A program made the position numbers and the translations under genes. Positions 41,725-50,692 of a DNA stretch of 64,000 bases are shown here, piece after piece. The notes beneath the pieces were generated by a model. It was not told where the DNA came from, did no database searches, and saw only the letters and a program-made list of their open reading frames with translations. Source of the stretch: Bacillus sp. BGMRC 2118 (GTDB taxonomy: Bacteria; Bacillota; Bacilli; Bacillales; SA4). The stretch covers positions 124,001 to 188,000 of the forward strand of contig VTTJ01000001.1 in assembly GCA_008364785.1 (NCBI GenBank), in the 5' to 3' direction. The stretch's first letter is position 1, and every line of letters begins with the position of its first letter.

Positions 41725-43795
41725 GGTTAAGTTTCAACATCCCAGTTAGATATTGAAACTCTTCAATAGAGACCGGTTTACTAAAGTAATACCCTTGCAT
41801 TTGAGTACATCCGATTTTTTGTAAGAAATGTAGGTGTTTTTCTTCTTCAACGCCTTCTGCAATGACATTCATTCGCAAGCTAGTAGACATTGCAACGATG
41901 GTTTCAATAATCGTTTCCTGATCAGCACTTGATTCGATGTCTTGGATAAATGATTTATCAATTTTCAATACTTTGATTGGTAATCGTTGAAGGTAACTTA
42001 ACGAGGAATAGCCCGTTCCAAAGTCATCCAAAAACACGTTGATACCTAGCGCCTCTAAATAGGAAAGCTTCTTTACCATGTCATCTACATCCAACATTGA
42101 TATGCTTTCTGTCATCTCTATTTTTACCAAGTTAGGATCAATGTTCTCACTTTTTACAATGTCAGCTAGTCGCTCTAAACAGTCAATTTCTTCAAACTGT
42201 CTTACAGATACATTAACCGATACATACACACCTTCAAATCCTTTTGTTTGCCAGGTTTTCATATCGTTACATGCTTTTTTTAACACCCATTTTCCAATCG
42301 GAATAATTAATCCTGATTCCTCTGCAATTGGAATAAACTCGATAGGGGAGATAGGTCCGTATATCGGGTGGGACCATCTTAGCAGTGCCTCAAATCCAAC
42401 AATTTTCTTTTTTACCATATCCACGATTGGCTGATAGTGAAGGAACAGCTGTTCTTTTGTTAAAGCTTTTCGCAACTCTTGTTCAAGCATCATTTTTCGA
42501 GCAAAATCATCTATTAGTCCATTTTGATAGACTTGGTAGTTGTTTTTACCTTTTTCTTTAGCCAGATACATCGCCTGGTCTGCTCGTTTAATTAAACTTT
42601 CAGTTGTATTGGCATGTTCAGGGTACATACTACCACCAATACTGGTTGTTAATGTATACTCATGGTTACTAAGTTCAAACGGCTCTCGTATATTTGTGAT
42701 AATTTGTTCAGCTATTTCCTCTACTTGCCTATCATCTTGTACGTTTTTCAGTAATATCGCAAATTCATCTCCACCTAATCGTGCAACTAATTCATTCTTA
42801 TTGACAATTTGACGTAGGCGATCTGCGATAATCTGCAGAATTTGATCTCCTACATGATGTCCTAGTGAATCATTCATATATTTAAAGCGATCAAGGTCTA
42901 AATAGAGAACTGCGTGTTTTTGGTTGGAGTAGTTGAGGAGTGCTTGATCTAACGAATGGTAAAACATTCGACGATTTGGTAATTCAGTAACAACATCATA
43001 ATATGACAGCAGATTGACTGTTTCTTCCTTTTGCCTAGATTCAGTTATATCAATCATCACCCCATCCATCCGCTCTAATTCACCATTTTCATCAAGAATT
43101 GGCACAATATAATCAGAGATCCACCTGATCGTTCCGTTGCGATGAATAATACGATATTCTTGGTTAAGCGTCATTCCATTAACTAGTTCAGCTTGCTGCT
43201 TCTTAACAGTATCTACATCATCAGAATGTATTAAGCTCATCCATAGATCTGGTTCATGTTCAAACTGTCCTTTTGCATAACCCGTTATTCGCTCAAATGC
43301 AGAGGTGACATAACATAATTTTTTCTTTTTTAGGTCATACGACCAAACTGAGACATTCGTATTCTCAAAAATATTTTGCAACTGATTACGAGATTGAACC
43401 AATTCCAGCTGTAATCGTTTGTTTTTGGTAATATCTTTTGCAACCCCAATTACACCAAGTACTTTTTCATCAATCTTGATCGGCATGGCTGTTACGGATA
43501 GCTCAACTTCCTGTCCGTCCTTTCGGATAATGGTTACCTCAAAGCTCTTCGTTACTCCTACTAAAACCTCCTGAAACAGATGGTAAATTCTCTCGATATC
43601 ATCGTCTTTAATAATTAAGTTGATGGAGGCTTGAAGAATTTCTTCCAACGAGTACCCCGTAATTTCTGAAGCACGTTCATTGGCTAAAATACACGTTCCA
43701 TTTGTATCTAATGCATAACAACCATCGGGATTGTTCGTAAATAAAGCCGAATAAGCACTATATAAAGATGGAATATCTCTCAGTAAATTAGTCAT
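41699..43795 (-). CDS. PAS-PAS-GGDEF-EAL protein
   Basis: A 698-aa soluble c-di-GMP enzyme without membrane helices. Two PAS domains (about 10-125 and 135-260; each ends in an ITE/ITK-type linker) precede GGDEF (GGDEF at 341-345; RRMFYHSLD, DLDRFKYMNDSLGH) and EAL (EAL at 469-471; NVSVRQF, EMTES, DDFGTG, EGVE). All catalytic motifs of both domains look intact; the RxxD feedback site is missing. It is likely to switch between synthesis and degradation under PAS control. GAGAAGAGG precedes the start. It is divergent from the germination operon. Confidence 0.92.
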   Translation of the reverse strand: MTNLLRDIPSLYSAYSALFTNNPDGCYALDTNGTCILANERASEITGYSLEEILQASINLIIKDDDIERIYHLFQEVLVGVTKSFEVTIIRKDGQEVELSVTAMPIKIDEKVLGVIGVAKDITKNKRLQLELVQSRNQLQNIFENTNVSVWSYDLKKKKLCYVTSAFERITGYAKGQFEHEPDLWMSLIHSDDVDTVKKQQAELVNGMTLNQEYRIIHRNGTIRWISDYIVPILDENGELERMDGVMIDITESRQKEETVNLLSYYDVVTELPNRRMFYHSLDQALLNYSNQKHAVLYLDLDRFKYMNDSLGHHVGDQILQIIADRLRQIVNKNELVARLGGDEFAILLKNVQDDRQVEEIAEQIITNIREPFELSNHEYTLTTSIGGSMYPEHANTTESLIKRADQAMYLAKEKGKNNYQVYQNGLIDDFARKMMLEQELRKALTKEQLFLHYQPIVDMVKKKIVGFEALLRWSHPIYGPISPIEFIPIAEESGLIIPIGKWVLKKACNDMKTWQTKGFEGVYVSVNVSVRQFEEIDCLERLADIVKSENIDPNLVKIEMTESISMLDVDDMVKKLSYLEALGINVFLDDFGTGYSSLSYLQRLPIKVLKIDKSFIQDIESSADQETIIETIVAMSTSLRMNVIAEGVEEEKHLHFLQKIGCTQMQGYYFSKPVSIEEFQYLTGMLKLNHKTKSFIS

Positions 43796-43895
43796 GTTTA
43801 TTTCCTCTTCTCACCAATATGTATAGTTCAATTATACTAACAATTACCTTAGATTTCTTGAGGTAGTTTTAACCAAATCGTATGGATAAAGCATC

Positions 43896-43902
43896 CATTA
43901 TA
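43896..43902 (+). promoter_or_regulatory. Possible sigma-G -10 box of the germination operon
   Basis: CATTATA fits the CATNNTA -10 consensus of sigma-G promoters, the expected class for ger operons. The -35 region at the right distance is poor, so this is tentative. Confidence 0.3.
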
Positions 43903-43939
43903 GGGAAAAGTAAGAGCAAATTAGTTTGGAGAGGCTCTT

Positions 43940-45472
43940 ATGAAAAAAGTGATGACACCGAAGAAACTACAACTAAAAAAAGAAAACAAAAAAGTCGAAG
44001 AAGAACCAGTCTCAAAAGATTTACATCAAAATGTGGAGTTATTACAAAAGGAATTTGAAAAATCAGATGTAACATTCCGAAAGATAAAGGTTGGGAACCA
44101 TGAAGCATGCTTACTATTTATTGATGGATTAATCGATAAAGTAACAATTGAATTACACGCCATTCATGAGTTGATAGAAGCTGTATCGTTAGAGGAACTT
44201 TCAGATGAATATATTGAACAAAATGTTGTATCTGTAAATAAAGTATTAAAATCGGATGACTTAGCGGAAGTAATGAATTATATATTAGACAGTAATGCGG
44301 TTTTATTAATCGATCAGGTAGATAAAGCATTAGTGCTAGATGCTAAGGGTGGAACAACAAGAAGTGTATCAGAACCTGAAACAGAAGCCTCCATAAGAGG
44401 TCCTAGGGAAGGGTTCACTGAGAACATTGGCGTAAACAAAGCTCTCGTTAGACAAAAAATACGCTCAAACGATCTAAAGATGATTTCAAAAGTTGTCGGT
44501 ACACACACTCGAACGTCTCTATCTATTATGTATATGGAGAGCATTGCTTCTCCAGATTTAGTAGCAGAAGTAGAAGCAAGAATTGACAGAATTAAAATTG
44601 ACGGTGTCTTAGAAAGTGGATACTTAGAGGAGTTTATGGAAGACAACCCGTACACATTGTTTCCACAAATTCAAAATACGGAACGTCCTGACTCTGTTGC
44701 GGCAAATCTACTGGAGGGCAGAGTGGCTATATTGGTGAACGGAACTCCATTTGCCTTGATTTTACCTGCTACCTTTTGGCAATTTTTACAGGCTACCGAG
44801 GATTATTATCAGCGTTTTCATATTGCTATCTTTCTACGGTTACTTCGTGTGACCTTGATATTCCTAGCTTTATTATTACCCGCTTTCTACATTGCTGTTA
44901 CAACGTATCACCAGGAAATGATTCCGACCAATTTGTTATATAGCATTGCAGCAAGTCGGGAAGCCATTCCGTTTCCGGCCTTTATTGAGGCACTCATTAT
45001 GGAGATTGCCTTTGAGGCATTGCGGGAAGCGGGAATTAGATTACCAAAAGTAATTGGACAAGCAGTAAGTATTCTAGGGGCACTTGTTATTGGACAGGCA
45101 GCTGTTGAAGCTGGTATTGTTTCAGCACCGATGGTTATTATCGTTTCATTAACAGGGATCGCATCGTTCACGATACCACGATTTAATCTAGCTATTTCGA
45201 TCCGTTTACTACGTTTCCCAATGATGCTACTGGCAGCAACATTGGGACTATATGGAATCGTACTCGGATCGATTGTATTGTTAACTCATTTATGTAATTT
45301 ACGTTCATTTGGTGTTCCTTATTTTAGTCCACTTGGACCACTTAGTTGGAAAGAATTGAAGGATGTCTTTGTACGAGTACCATGGTGGAAAATGGACAAC
45401 CGACCTTCTGAATTTGTAAAGAATAATGTCAAACGGGAAGAATCAGACCTCAAGCCATCTCCCGAACAATAA
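43940..45472 (+). CDS. GerA-family spore germinant receptor A subunit
   Basis: A 510-aa membrane protein. An N-terminal soluble part (about 1-265) contains the family block SIRGPREGFTENIGVNKALV and VVGTHTRTSLSIMYMESIA; about five or six helices follow (residues 300-460), then a soluble end (WWKMDNRPSEF). A-subunits form the conduit or channel part of germinant receptors in the inner spore membrane. The ribosome binding site GGAGAGG precedes the ATG. It is first of four genes in an A-C-D-B order. Which germinant is sensed cannot be told. Confidence 0.93.
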   Translation: MKKVMTPKKLQLKKENKKVEEEPVSKDLHQNVELLQKEFEKSDVTFRKIKVGNHEACLLFIDGLIDKVTIELHAIHELIEAVSLEELSDEYIEQNVVSVNKVLKSDDLAEVMNYILDSNAVLLIDQVDKALVLDAKGGTTRSVSEPETEASIRGPREGFTENIGVNKALVRQKIRSNDLKMISKVVGTHTRTSLSIMYMESIASPDLVAEVEARIDRIKIDGVLESGYLEEFMEDNPYTLFPQIQNTERPDSVAANLLEGRVAILVNGTPFALILPATFWQFLQATEDYYQRFHIAIFLRLLRVTLIFLALLLPAFYIAVTTYHQEMIPTNLLYSIAASREAIPFPAFIEALIMEIAFEALREAGIRLPKVIGQAVSILGALVIGQAAVEAGIVSAPMVIIVSLTGIASFTIPRFNLAISIRLLRFPMMLLAATLGLYGIVLGSIVLLTHLCNLRSFGVPYFSPLGPLSWKELKDVFVRVPWWKMDNRPSEFVKNNVKREESDLKPSPEQ

Positions 45473-45502
45473 CAACTAGACTTTGAAGGAGGGGAATCAA
45501 TA

Positions 45503-46663
45503 ATGAAAAAGCTGAAAATTGGTTTTATTAGTTGTATTTCCCTCATGCTACTAACGGGGTGCTGGGATAGAATGGAAGTTAATGATGTAGCATTTGTTAC
45601 TGCAACAGGGTTCGATAAGGTGGATGAAAATGCATTTCAAATCTCTGTACAAATCCCGCTTCCTAGTGCAATGGGAGGAGCAGGATCTTCAGGTGGGGGC
45701 GGTGGTACGTCAGGTGGTCCTTCTTATATTGATTCTGAAATTGGTCGAAATGTAAGGGAAGCGAATGATAATTTACAATCTAGATTATCACGCCAACTTT
45801 TTTTCGGTCACCGAAGAGTACTGGTATTTGGAGAGGAGATGGCACGAGGTGGATTTGAAAAGTCACTACAACTTGTCCTAGAACAACCACAATCCAGACT
45901 TTCATCCTACGTTCTTGTAACTGAAGGTGAAGCAATGGACATCTTAACCGCTACCCCCCATTTAGAAAGGCTTTCCTCTGAAGCTATGCGTGAAATTGTA
46001 AAGGCTGGCAAGCCCGTTACTGTCAAGGATGTATTAAGTGACATAGGATCAGAAGGGAAAGACCCTGTCTTACCGTTTGTCAAAACCATTAAAACCAAAA
46101 ATGGAAAAACTAAAGAAGTGAAAGACGAGATAGCTGTAGAAGGATCGGCTATATTTAAAGGTCAAAAATTGAGCTATTTTACGAAAGATGAGGAATCTAA
46201 TGGTGTACGGTGGCTGCTCGATGGAATGGAAGAGAAAAATTATACATTTTCAGTACGAGATAACGAGGAACTGAACGTACAAGTCATGAAGGTAAAGGTA
46301 CAGACTGATTATAAGATCGTTAATGATTTACCGTCCTTCAATCTTAAAATTGTAACAGAAGCAAATATGATGCAAAATGAAGCACAGTTGAAACTAGGTG
46401 ATGTAAGTGCATATAAACTTGCAACAAAAGCAATGGAAAAGCAAATTGTGAAAGAAGTTGAAGCATTGCTCAATCACTCAATGGATGAGGGAATCGACGT
46501 GTTCGGATTAGGTTTACATGTTGTCATTAAGGACAATCTCCTTTGGGAGGAGAAATTGAAAAAGCATTGGCGTGAGCTTTTACCAGATATTAAGGTGAAG
46601 GTAGAAGCACAAGCAAGCATCGAACAAGTGCTCAATTCAGGAATTGACATAAAGGAGGAATAA
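45503..46663 (+). CDS. Ger(x)C-family germinant receptor lipoprotein (C subunit)
   Basis: A 386-aa lipoprotein. The signal ends in the lipobox LLTGCWDRMEVND, typical of GerAC. The Cys is lipidated and the protein faces the space outside the inner spore membrane. The three-domain GerC body follows: LFFGHRRVLVFGEEMARGGF and ANDNLQSRLSRQ are family features. A glycine/serine-rich loop (GGAGSSGGGGGTSGGP, about residues 57-72) is unusual in length. GGAGGGG precedes the ATG. It belongs to the germination operon. Confidence 0.93.
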   Translation: MKKLKIGFISCISLMLLTGCWDRMEVNDVAFVTATGFDKVDENAFQISVQIPLPSAMGGAGSSGGGGGTSGGPSYIDSEIGRNVREANDNLQSRLSRQLFFGHRRVLVFGEEMARGGFEKSLQLVLEQPQSRLSSYVLVTEGEAMDILTATPHLERLSSEAMREIVKAGKPVTVKDVLSDIGSEGKDPVLPFVKTIKTKNGKTKEVKDEIAVEGSAIFKGQKLSYFTKDEESNGVRWLLDGMEEKNYTFSVRDNEELNVQVMKVKVQTDYKIVNDLPSFNLKIVTEANMMQNEAQLKLGDVSAYKLATKAMEKQIVKEVEALLNHSMDEGIDVFGLGLHVVIKDNLLWEEKLKKHWRELLPDIKVKVEAQASIEQVLNSGIDIKEE

Positions 46664-46665
46664 AG

Positions 46666-46878
46666 ATGGAAGCAACAATTCTAATCATATTAATGTTGAC
46701 AGTATTCCTGTTAACTCGTCATAAACAAATGGACAAAAAAGAAAGAGTACTTGTTTACACATTATCTTTATTCGCAGCAGGTTTATCATTGCTGTTTGTT
46801 TTGCCTTTTTCCTTGAATAGGGTTACTGTTTTCGTTAATAACATCCTTAGCCCCATAGCAAAAATGGTGATATCATAA
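46666..46878 (+). CDS. Small two-helix germinant receptor D subunit-like protein (70 aa)
   Basis: It lies 2 bases after the C gene and overlaps the start of the B gene by 1 base. Two hydrophobic helices (about 2-17 and 29-48) with a short charged loop (RHKQMDKKERV) match the D subunits found in some Bacillus ger operons, which modulate receptor response. AAAGGAGGAATAAAG precedes the ATG. D-subunit assignment is by position and topology, not sequence identity. Confidence 0.75.
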   Translation: MEATILIILMLTVFLLTRHKQMDKKERVLVYTLSLFAAGLSLLFVLPFSLNRVTVFVNNILSPIAKMVIS

Positions 46879-47951
46879 TGAAAACGAAAATTTCTCCATT
46901 TCAGTTAGCCATTATTATTGCTAATTTTGTCTTAACAGGCTCGTTAATGGTGACTGGTCAAATCATTACACAAATTACAGAACACACAACTTGGCAAGTA
47001 CCATTTGTCATACTTCCAGTTTTATTAGGTTTACTCTTTATCGGTATGGGAAGAAAAGGGAATCTTGTCGATGTGATACCTTCTGCTAGTAAAAGTAAAC
47101 TTTCAATGATATTTTCAATATTAATGGCAATTTTGTTAATGTCTGTCTTCATTCGTGATGTACGCACGTTTGTTCATTACATTTCTTCTAACCTGTTACC
47201 CACAACACCCCTTGAAATTACGACAATCATCTTAGTTATTACATTAGTATACATTAGTGCTGCAGGTTTAGAAGTGATTGGAAGAGTTACCGTGATTCAA
47301 TTTGTGGTATTATCAGTTATCATTTTAACTCTTCCACTTACACTCATAAATGAACTTAAGATGTCTAATCTTTTGCCAATCTTTGAAATAAAAGAAGCAA
47401 TGAAATTAGGTAAGTCATCATTTATTTTACTTCCATGGATGGGCGAAGCATTTATTGTCTTTTATTTATTTTCTAATATTGAACATATAGAAGGATTAAG
47501 AAAAGCAACATACTTCGGTACTGCTCTTGGTATCTTATTATATTTTGTTCTACTGATCCTGAATATTTTAGTGCTTGGTGAGAAAATTGTACGCCTCTCA
47601 ACGTTCCCTAATATTACAATGATTCAACAAATTAACATCACTGATTTTCTTGACAGATTAGACTTAGTAATCGTGATCGTCTGGATGCCATGTTTAGTAG
47701 CAAAGCTTGCACTTACTTTATTTTTAATTCAAAAGGCTGTGGCAAATGTCAGAAGTTTTGAATCAGTTAATTTGATTTTACCTTTAGGATTGTTACTTGG
47801 AGTGTTATCCATTGTATTATTTAAAAGCACAGTTGTGTTCTTTGAATTCACCTTTTTCTCGTGGACTCTAATTGGTATCTTTTTCGAAATGACATTGTTA
47901 GCAATCTTTCTATTCATGCGAAAAAAGAAACAGAAAGCAGAATCAACGTAA
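46878..47951 (+). CDS. GerB-family germinant receptor permease subunit
   Basis: A 357-aa, ten-helix protein of the APC superfamily as used in spore germination (FQLAIIIANFVLTGSLMVTG at the start; LLPWMGEAFIVFYLF in helix 6). It is the likely germinant-binding subunit. Its start codon overlaps the stop of the D gene by 1 base. A terminator follows 1 base after its stop region, so the operon is complete as A-C-D-B. The soluble tail is basic (RKKKQKAEST). Confidence 0.93.
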   Translation: MKTKISPFQLAIIIANFVLTGSLMVTGQIITQITEHTTWQVPFVILPVLLGLLFIGMGRKGNLVDVIPSASKSKLSMIFSILMAILLMSVFIRDVRTFVHYISSNLLPTTPLEITTIILVITLVYISAAGLEVIGRVTVIQFVVLSVIILTLPLTLINELKMSNLLPIFEIKEAMKLGKSSFILLPWMGEAFIVFYLFSNIEHIEGLRKATYFGTALGILLYFVLLILNILVLGEKIVRLSTFPNITMIQQINITDFLDRLDLVIVIVWMPCLVAKLALTLFLIQKAVANVRSFESVNLILPLGLLLGVLSIVLFKSTVVFFEFTFFSWTLIGIFFEMTLLAIFLFMRKKKQKAEST

Positions 47952-47981
47952 GCATAAATTGTCATGATTTATGCTTTTTTT
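47950..47981 (+). terminator. Terminator of the germination operon
   Basis: AAGCATAAAT and ATTTATGCTT pair across a short loop, with a run of seven Ts after. It overlaps the stop codon of the B gene. Confidence 0.85.
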
Positions 47982-48103
47982 ATTTAGATACGAAAAAGAA
48001 ATATTGGTTATAAACTGGACCGGTATTCTCTTACATAAAGATGCAATGCTCCACAAAACTGAAAAATGGTATGATAAGGGAAAAGCATGAGAAGGGGGCT
48101 GTG

Positions 48104-48436
48104 GTGACAATAGTATACGCAATCAGTTTATTTATCTTAGCTGGGATCGCCGAAATTGGTGGGGGTTACCTTATTTGGTTATGGCTGCGAGAAGGGAAGT
48201 CTTACTACTTAGGAATTGGCGGTGGGCTAGCATTAGCGCTCTATGGTGTGATTGCAACCTTTCAAACCTTTCCATCCTTCGGTAGAGTATATGCCGCATA
48301 CGGTGGTGTTTTTATCGTTCTGTCTATTTTATGGGGATGGGGCATTGATCGGAAGACACCAGACATCTATGATTGGCTTGGAGCCTTTATCTGTTTGATT
48401 GGTGTATCTGTAATGCTATTTGTACCACGTAATTAA
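48104..48436 (+). CDS. ynfA: YnfA/UPF0060 membrane protein
   Basis: A 110-aa four-helix protein of the UPF0060 family, related to small multidrug transporters. Family motifs visible are [38 protein letters not shown] and [17 protein letters not shown]. Length is right for the family when GTG 48104 is used; AAGGGGG lies 5 bases ahead, so I reject earlier in-frame ATGs. It may export quaternary compounds, but this is uncertain for the family. A GNAT gene follows 24 bases downstream and is likely cotranscribed. Confidence 0.9.
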   Translation: MTIVYAISLFILAGIAEIGGGYLIWLWLREGKSYYLGIGGGLALALYGVIATFQTFPSFGRVYAAYGGVFIVLSILWGWGIDRKTPDIYDWLGAFICLIGVSVMLFVPRN

Positions 48437-48460
48437 TACATAGAGGTGGGAGAAACAAGA

Positions 48461-48940
48461 ATGAACATACAAATAATAAAAGAGACACATCACGAGCATA
48501 AACAATATATCAATGACCAACTTTACAAATTTAATTTAGCACACTTCCCAGAAGACTTAAGGGGAAGATACGAACAAGTACATTTTACTTTATTGGATGA
48601 AGATGGCCGTGTTCGTGGGGGTATTCTTGGAGAAGTTTGCTGGAATTGGTTAGAAATTCACACGTTAATGGTAGATGAAGAAATACGATCGTTCGGGTTT
48701 GGTTCAAAATTATTAACTGAAGTAGAACTACTGGCAGTTAATAGAAAATGTGATTTTATCAAAGTAGATACGTTAAGCTTTCAAGCATTAGAATTTTATG
48801 AAAAGCACGGGTATAAGGTGTTTGGTCAACTTGACAATGTAGGAAGGCACTTTACTCACTATTATTTAAAAAAGGATTTATTAAAACATAGTCTCTTTTC
48901 TAAGACTTTGTTGCATTTAATACAACTAGAAGCAAATTGA
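48461..48940 (+). CDS. GNAT acetyltransferase with MITE-derived C-terminal tail
   Basis: A 159-aa acetyltransferase with motif A EEIRSFGFGSKLLTEVELLA and the late FYEKHGYKVFGQL strand-turn. GAGGTGGGAG precedes ATG 48461. The last 16 residues (SLFSKTLLHLIQLEAN) and the stop codon come from the MITE at 48891-49052. Before insertion the frame would have run on into the next gene for about 16 codons, overlapping its start, so the two genes were probably coupled. The core is intact, so activity is likely kept. Confidence 0.85.
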   Translation: MNIQIIKETHHEHKQYINDQLYKFNLAHFPEDLRGRYEQVHFTLLDEDGRVRGGILGEVCWNWLEIHTLMVDEEIRSFGFGSKLLTEVELLAVNRKCDFIKVDTLSFQALEFYEKHGYKVFGQLDNVGRHFTHYYLKKDLLKHSLFSKTLLHLIQLEAN

Positions 48941-49052
48941 GGCTGGATTAAAAGAGCAACTTTTCTTTATGTATAGAAGTATATAAATACTAAAGGAAAT
49001 ATATGGGTTTTGGGATTTTTACAAGAAAGCAACAATCTATACGAAAACAGCC
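48891..49052 (-). mobile_element. MITE copy 5 (162 bp, internal deletion), in a GNAT gene end
   Basis: In plus direction it begins GTCTCTTTTCTAAGACTTTG and ends ATACGAAAACAGCC. Flanks AAAACATA (48883-48890) and TAAACATA (49053-49060) match at seven of eight positions. Compared with copy 6 it lacks about 25 internal bases in one arm. It supplies the stop codon of the GNAT gene. Confidence 0.88.
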
Positions 49053-49076
49053 TAAACATAAAATAGGAGGGTCACT

Positions 49077-49322
49077 GTGGAAAAAAAGATTCACTTAACC
49101 ATTGCATGGATTACATATCCCATTACACTATTACATTTACTATTTGGTCATTATTCTCATGAAAAACTTATAGAAGGAATAATCTTCTATACTGTTGCCT
49201 TTATCCTTTATGTTTCATTGGTTCTTCTATATTGGAAGAATGAAACGGGTAGAAAAATGGTCGTTTATTGCTTACTACTATTCGCCATGATCTGTATCGT
49301 TATAATGTGGACTGCGTACTAA
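49077..49322 (+). CDS. Small three-helix membrane protein (81 aa)
   Basis: The product has three hydrophobic segments (about 6-22, 33-52 and 60-78) and a KNETGRK loop. The start is GTG at 49077 behind TAGGAGGG, an excellent site. It follows MITE copy 5 by 24 bases; before insertion it overlapped the end of the GNAT frame. I do not recognise the family. No partner is evident downstream. Confidence 0.65.
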   Translation: MEKKIHLTIAWITYPITLLHLLFGHYSHEKLIEGIIFYTVAFILYVSLVLLYWKNETGRKMVVYCLLLFAMICIVIMWTAY

Positions 49323-49403
49323 TTCAATTATTTCATATAATTGAGGAGGATTTTACTACATATTGTCTAATAGTTTGTAAAACGTATTTATTGAGGTGAA
49401 GTT

Positions 49404-50216
49404 ATGTACAGTCCAGAAGAAAGAGAATCTTATTTCCACCGAACAATAAGCGCCCTAAATTCGTCATCACTCATTGAAGGGATTGTCCAGATAGGTTCAG
49501 GAGTAAATGGATACAAGGACGGGCATTCTGATATTGATTTGATGGTGTCTACAACTAAAATTACTGACGTTGAGGAAGCGAAAAAGTACATACATTCGTA
49601 TTTTAATAACCTGGACTTCCTATACATAAAGGAAGTTCAATTTCGAGAAAGTATCTACTTAGTAATTGCCGTTTTAGAAAATGAATTAGAGTTTAATGTG
49701 TCGATTTTACCAACCGACTACTTAAGTGTAAAATCACCATTATGGAATGTAATTGTAGACAAAACAGGGAATGTAACCGAAATCATGGAGCGAGAAAACA
49801 AGAAATTTACAGATAGACCATTTAAATATTTTGTTAGCGATGATATTGGCTTTGATTTCTTTTATGCAATGAGAAAGTTTTACACAGAACTAAAACGAAA
49901 TAATTTAATTTATGCTCTCAAAATGCTCGAAACGTCGAGAGACTACATACTTGAAGTACAAGGAACCAACGAAAACAAAAAATTGCACCAATTTAAAGCA
50001 TACGAAACATTACAGCCTGATTTTATAACAAAATATCTTCAGACATACCCTGACAAACTATCAGTCGATAGCTTACTTAACTCGGCTGATAAAGTCATAG
50101 ATTTATTTTATGACACGGTCTGTCAGAGTGAAATTTTCTCCTTAAATGAAGTATGGCTAGACCGCGGGAAATCAAAAGACTTTATGTCAAAGATAGATTT
50201 TACGCCTTCTACCTGA
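49404..50216 (+). CDS. Nucleotidyltransferase-fold protein (AadE/ANT-like)
   Basis: A 270-aa protein with the polymerase-beta-type nucleotidyltransferase signature GSGVNGYKDGHSDIDLMV near residue 32 (GS, then DxD) and a later Glu/Asp strand (LEFNVSILP). The helical C-terminal half (FFYAMRKFYTELKRNN) resembles ANT(6)-type aminoglycoside adenylyltransferases. It transfers a nucleotide to a small molecule; resistance cannot be inferred. GAGGTGAAG precedes the ATG. It is a single gene. The following 275 bases have only a weak 31-codon frame at 50279-50374. Confidence 0.75.
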   Translation: MYSPEERESYFHRTISALNSSSLIEGIVQIGSGVNGYKDGHSDIDLMVSTTKITDVEEAKKYIHSYFNNLDFLYIKEVQFRESIYLVIAVLENELEFNVSILPTDYLSVKSPLWNVIVDKTGNVTEIMERENKKFTDRPFKYFVSDDIGFDFFYAMRKFYTELKRNNLIYALKMLETSRDYILEVQGTNENKKLHQFKAYETLQPDFITKYLQTYPDKLSVDSLLNSADKVIDLFYDTVCQSEIFSLNEVWLDRGKSKDFMSKIDFTPST

Positions 50217-50491
50217 CGAAGAGTTATAGCCTTTGCTATGGTCGATACAATCCATTCATCTAGAATACTGTTATAAGATGAACTTAATCAATAAAGAAGT
50301 CATGGTTTCAGAAATTATAGTAGAAGCTGATGAGTTCATTCACAAATGGATACTTCCTTTACCAATACTGTAAGTGAAACGGAAAAAGTAGAGATTCATT
50401 ACGGCGATTTTTAATGGCACATATTCAGCTATGAAAAACAGCCTTGTTTGCTAGGGATGTTAATGTGGAGGTTAAAGTTGAAGTATATATT

Positions 50492-50671
50492 ATGTATGAA
50501 GGGTCATCTATTATTTATTTATACTCGAATTCACGTAAACTAGTAGAGGAAGATTCTGATATGCAGGATGACATCTATATTTTGATAAAAGCTTTACCTG
50601 GACATATGTTCATGATGATGAATCGTAATGTGGGCCATTTTTATAGGATACAACAAACTCAGGGACAATAA
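50492..50671 (+). CDS. Short protein of unknown function (59 aa)
   Basis: MYEGSSIIYLYSNSRKLVEE and a later MQDDIYILIKALPGHM segment make a plausible small alpha/beta protein. ATG 50492 has only a weak GAAG ahead; an in-frame TTG at 50444 would add 16 residues. The terminator at 50652-50685 overlaps its end, which suits a real gene. No family was recognised. Confidence 0.35.
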   Translation: MYEGSSIIYLYSNSRKLVEEDSDMQDDIYILIKALPGHMFMMMNRNVGHFYRIQQTQGQ

Positions 50672-50685
50672 GCCCTGAGTTTGTT
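50652..50685. terminator. Bidirectional intrinsic terminator
   Basis: AACAAACTCAGGG and CCCTGAGTTTGTT form a 13-bp perfect stem. On the minus side it lies 8 bases beyond the end of corA; on the plus side it ends the short gene at 50492. Confidence 0.85.
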
Positions 50686-50692
50686 ACTGTTC

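Noticed and set aside
49404-50216. Calling the nucleotidyltransferase an aminoglycoside-resistance gene
   Set aside because: Only the fold signature and general ANT-like layout are seen; the substrate cannot be inferred.
50279-50374. 31-codon frame MNLINKEVMVSE...
   Set aside because: No ribosome binding site, no motif and no conserved context; too weak to list as a gene.
50431-50441. GAAAAACAGCC resembles a MITE end
   Set aside because: Eleven bases only, with no partner end within 200 bases.
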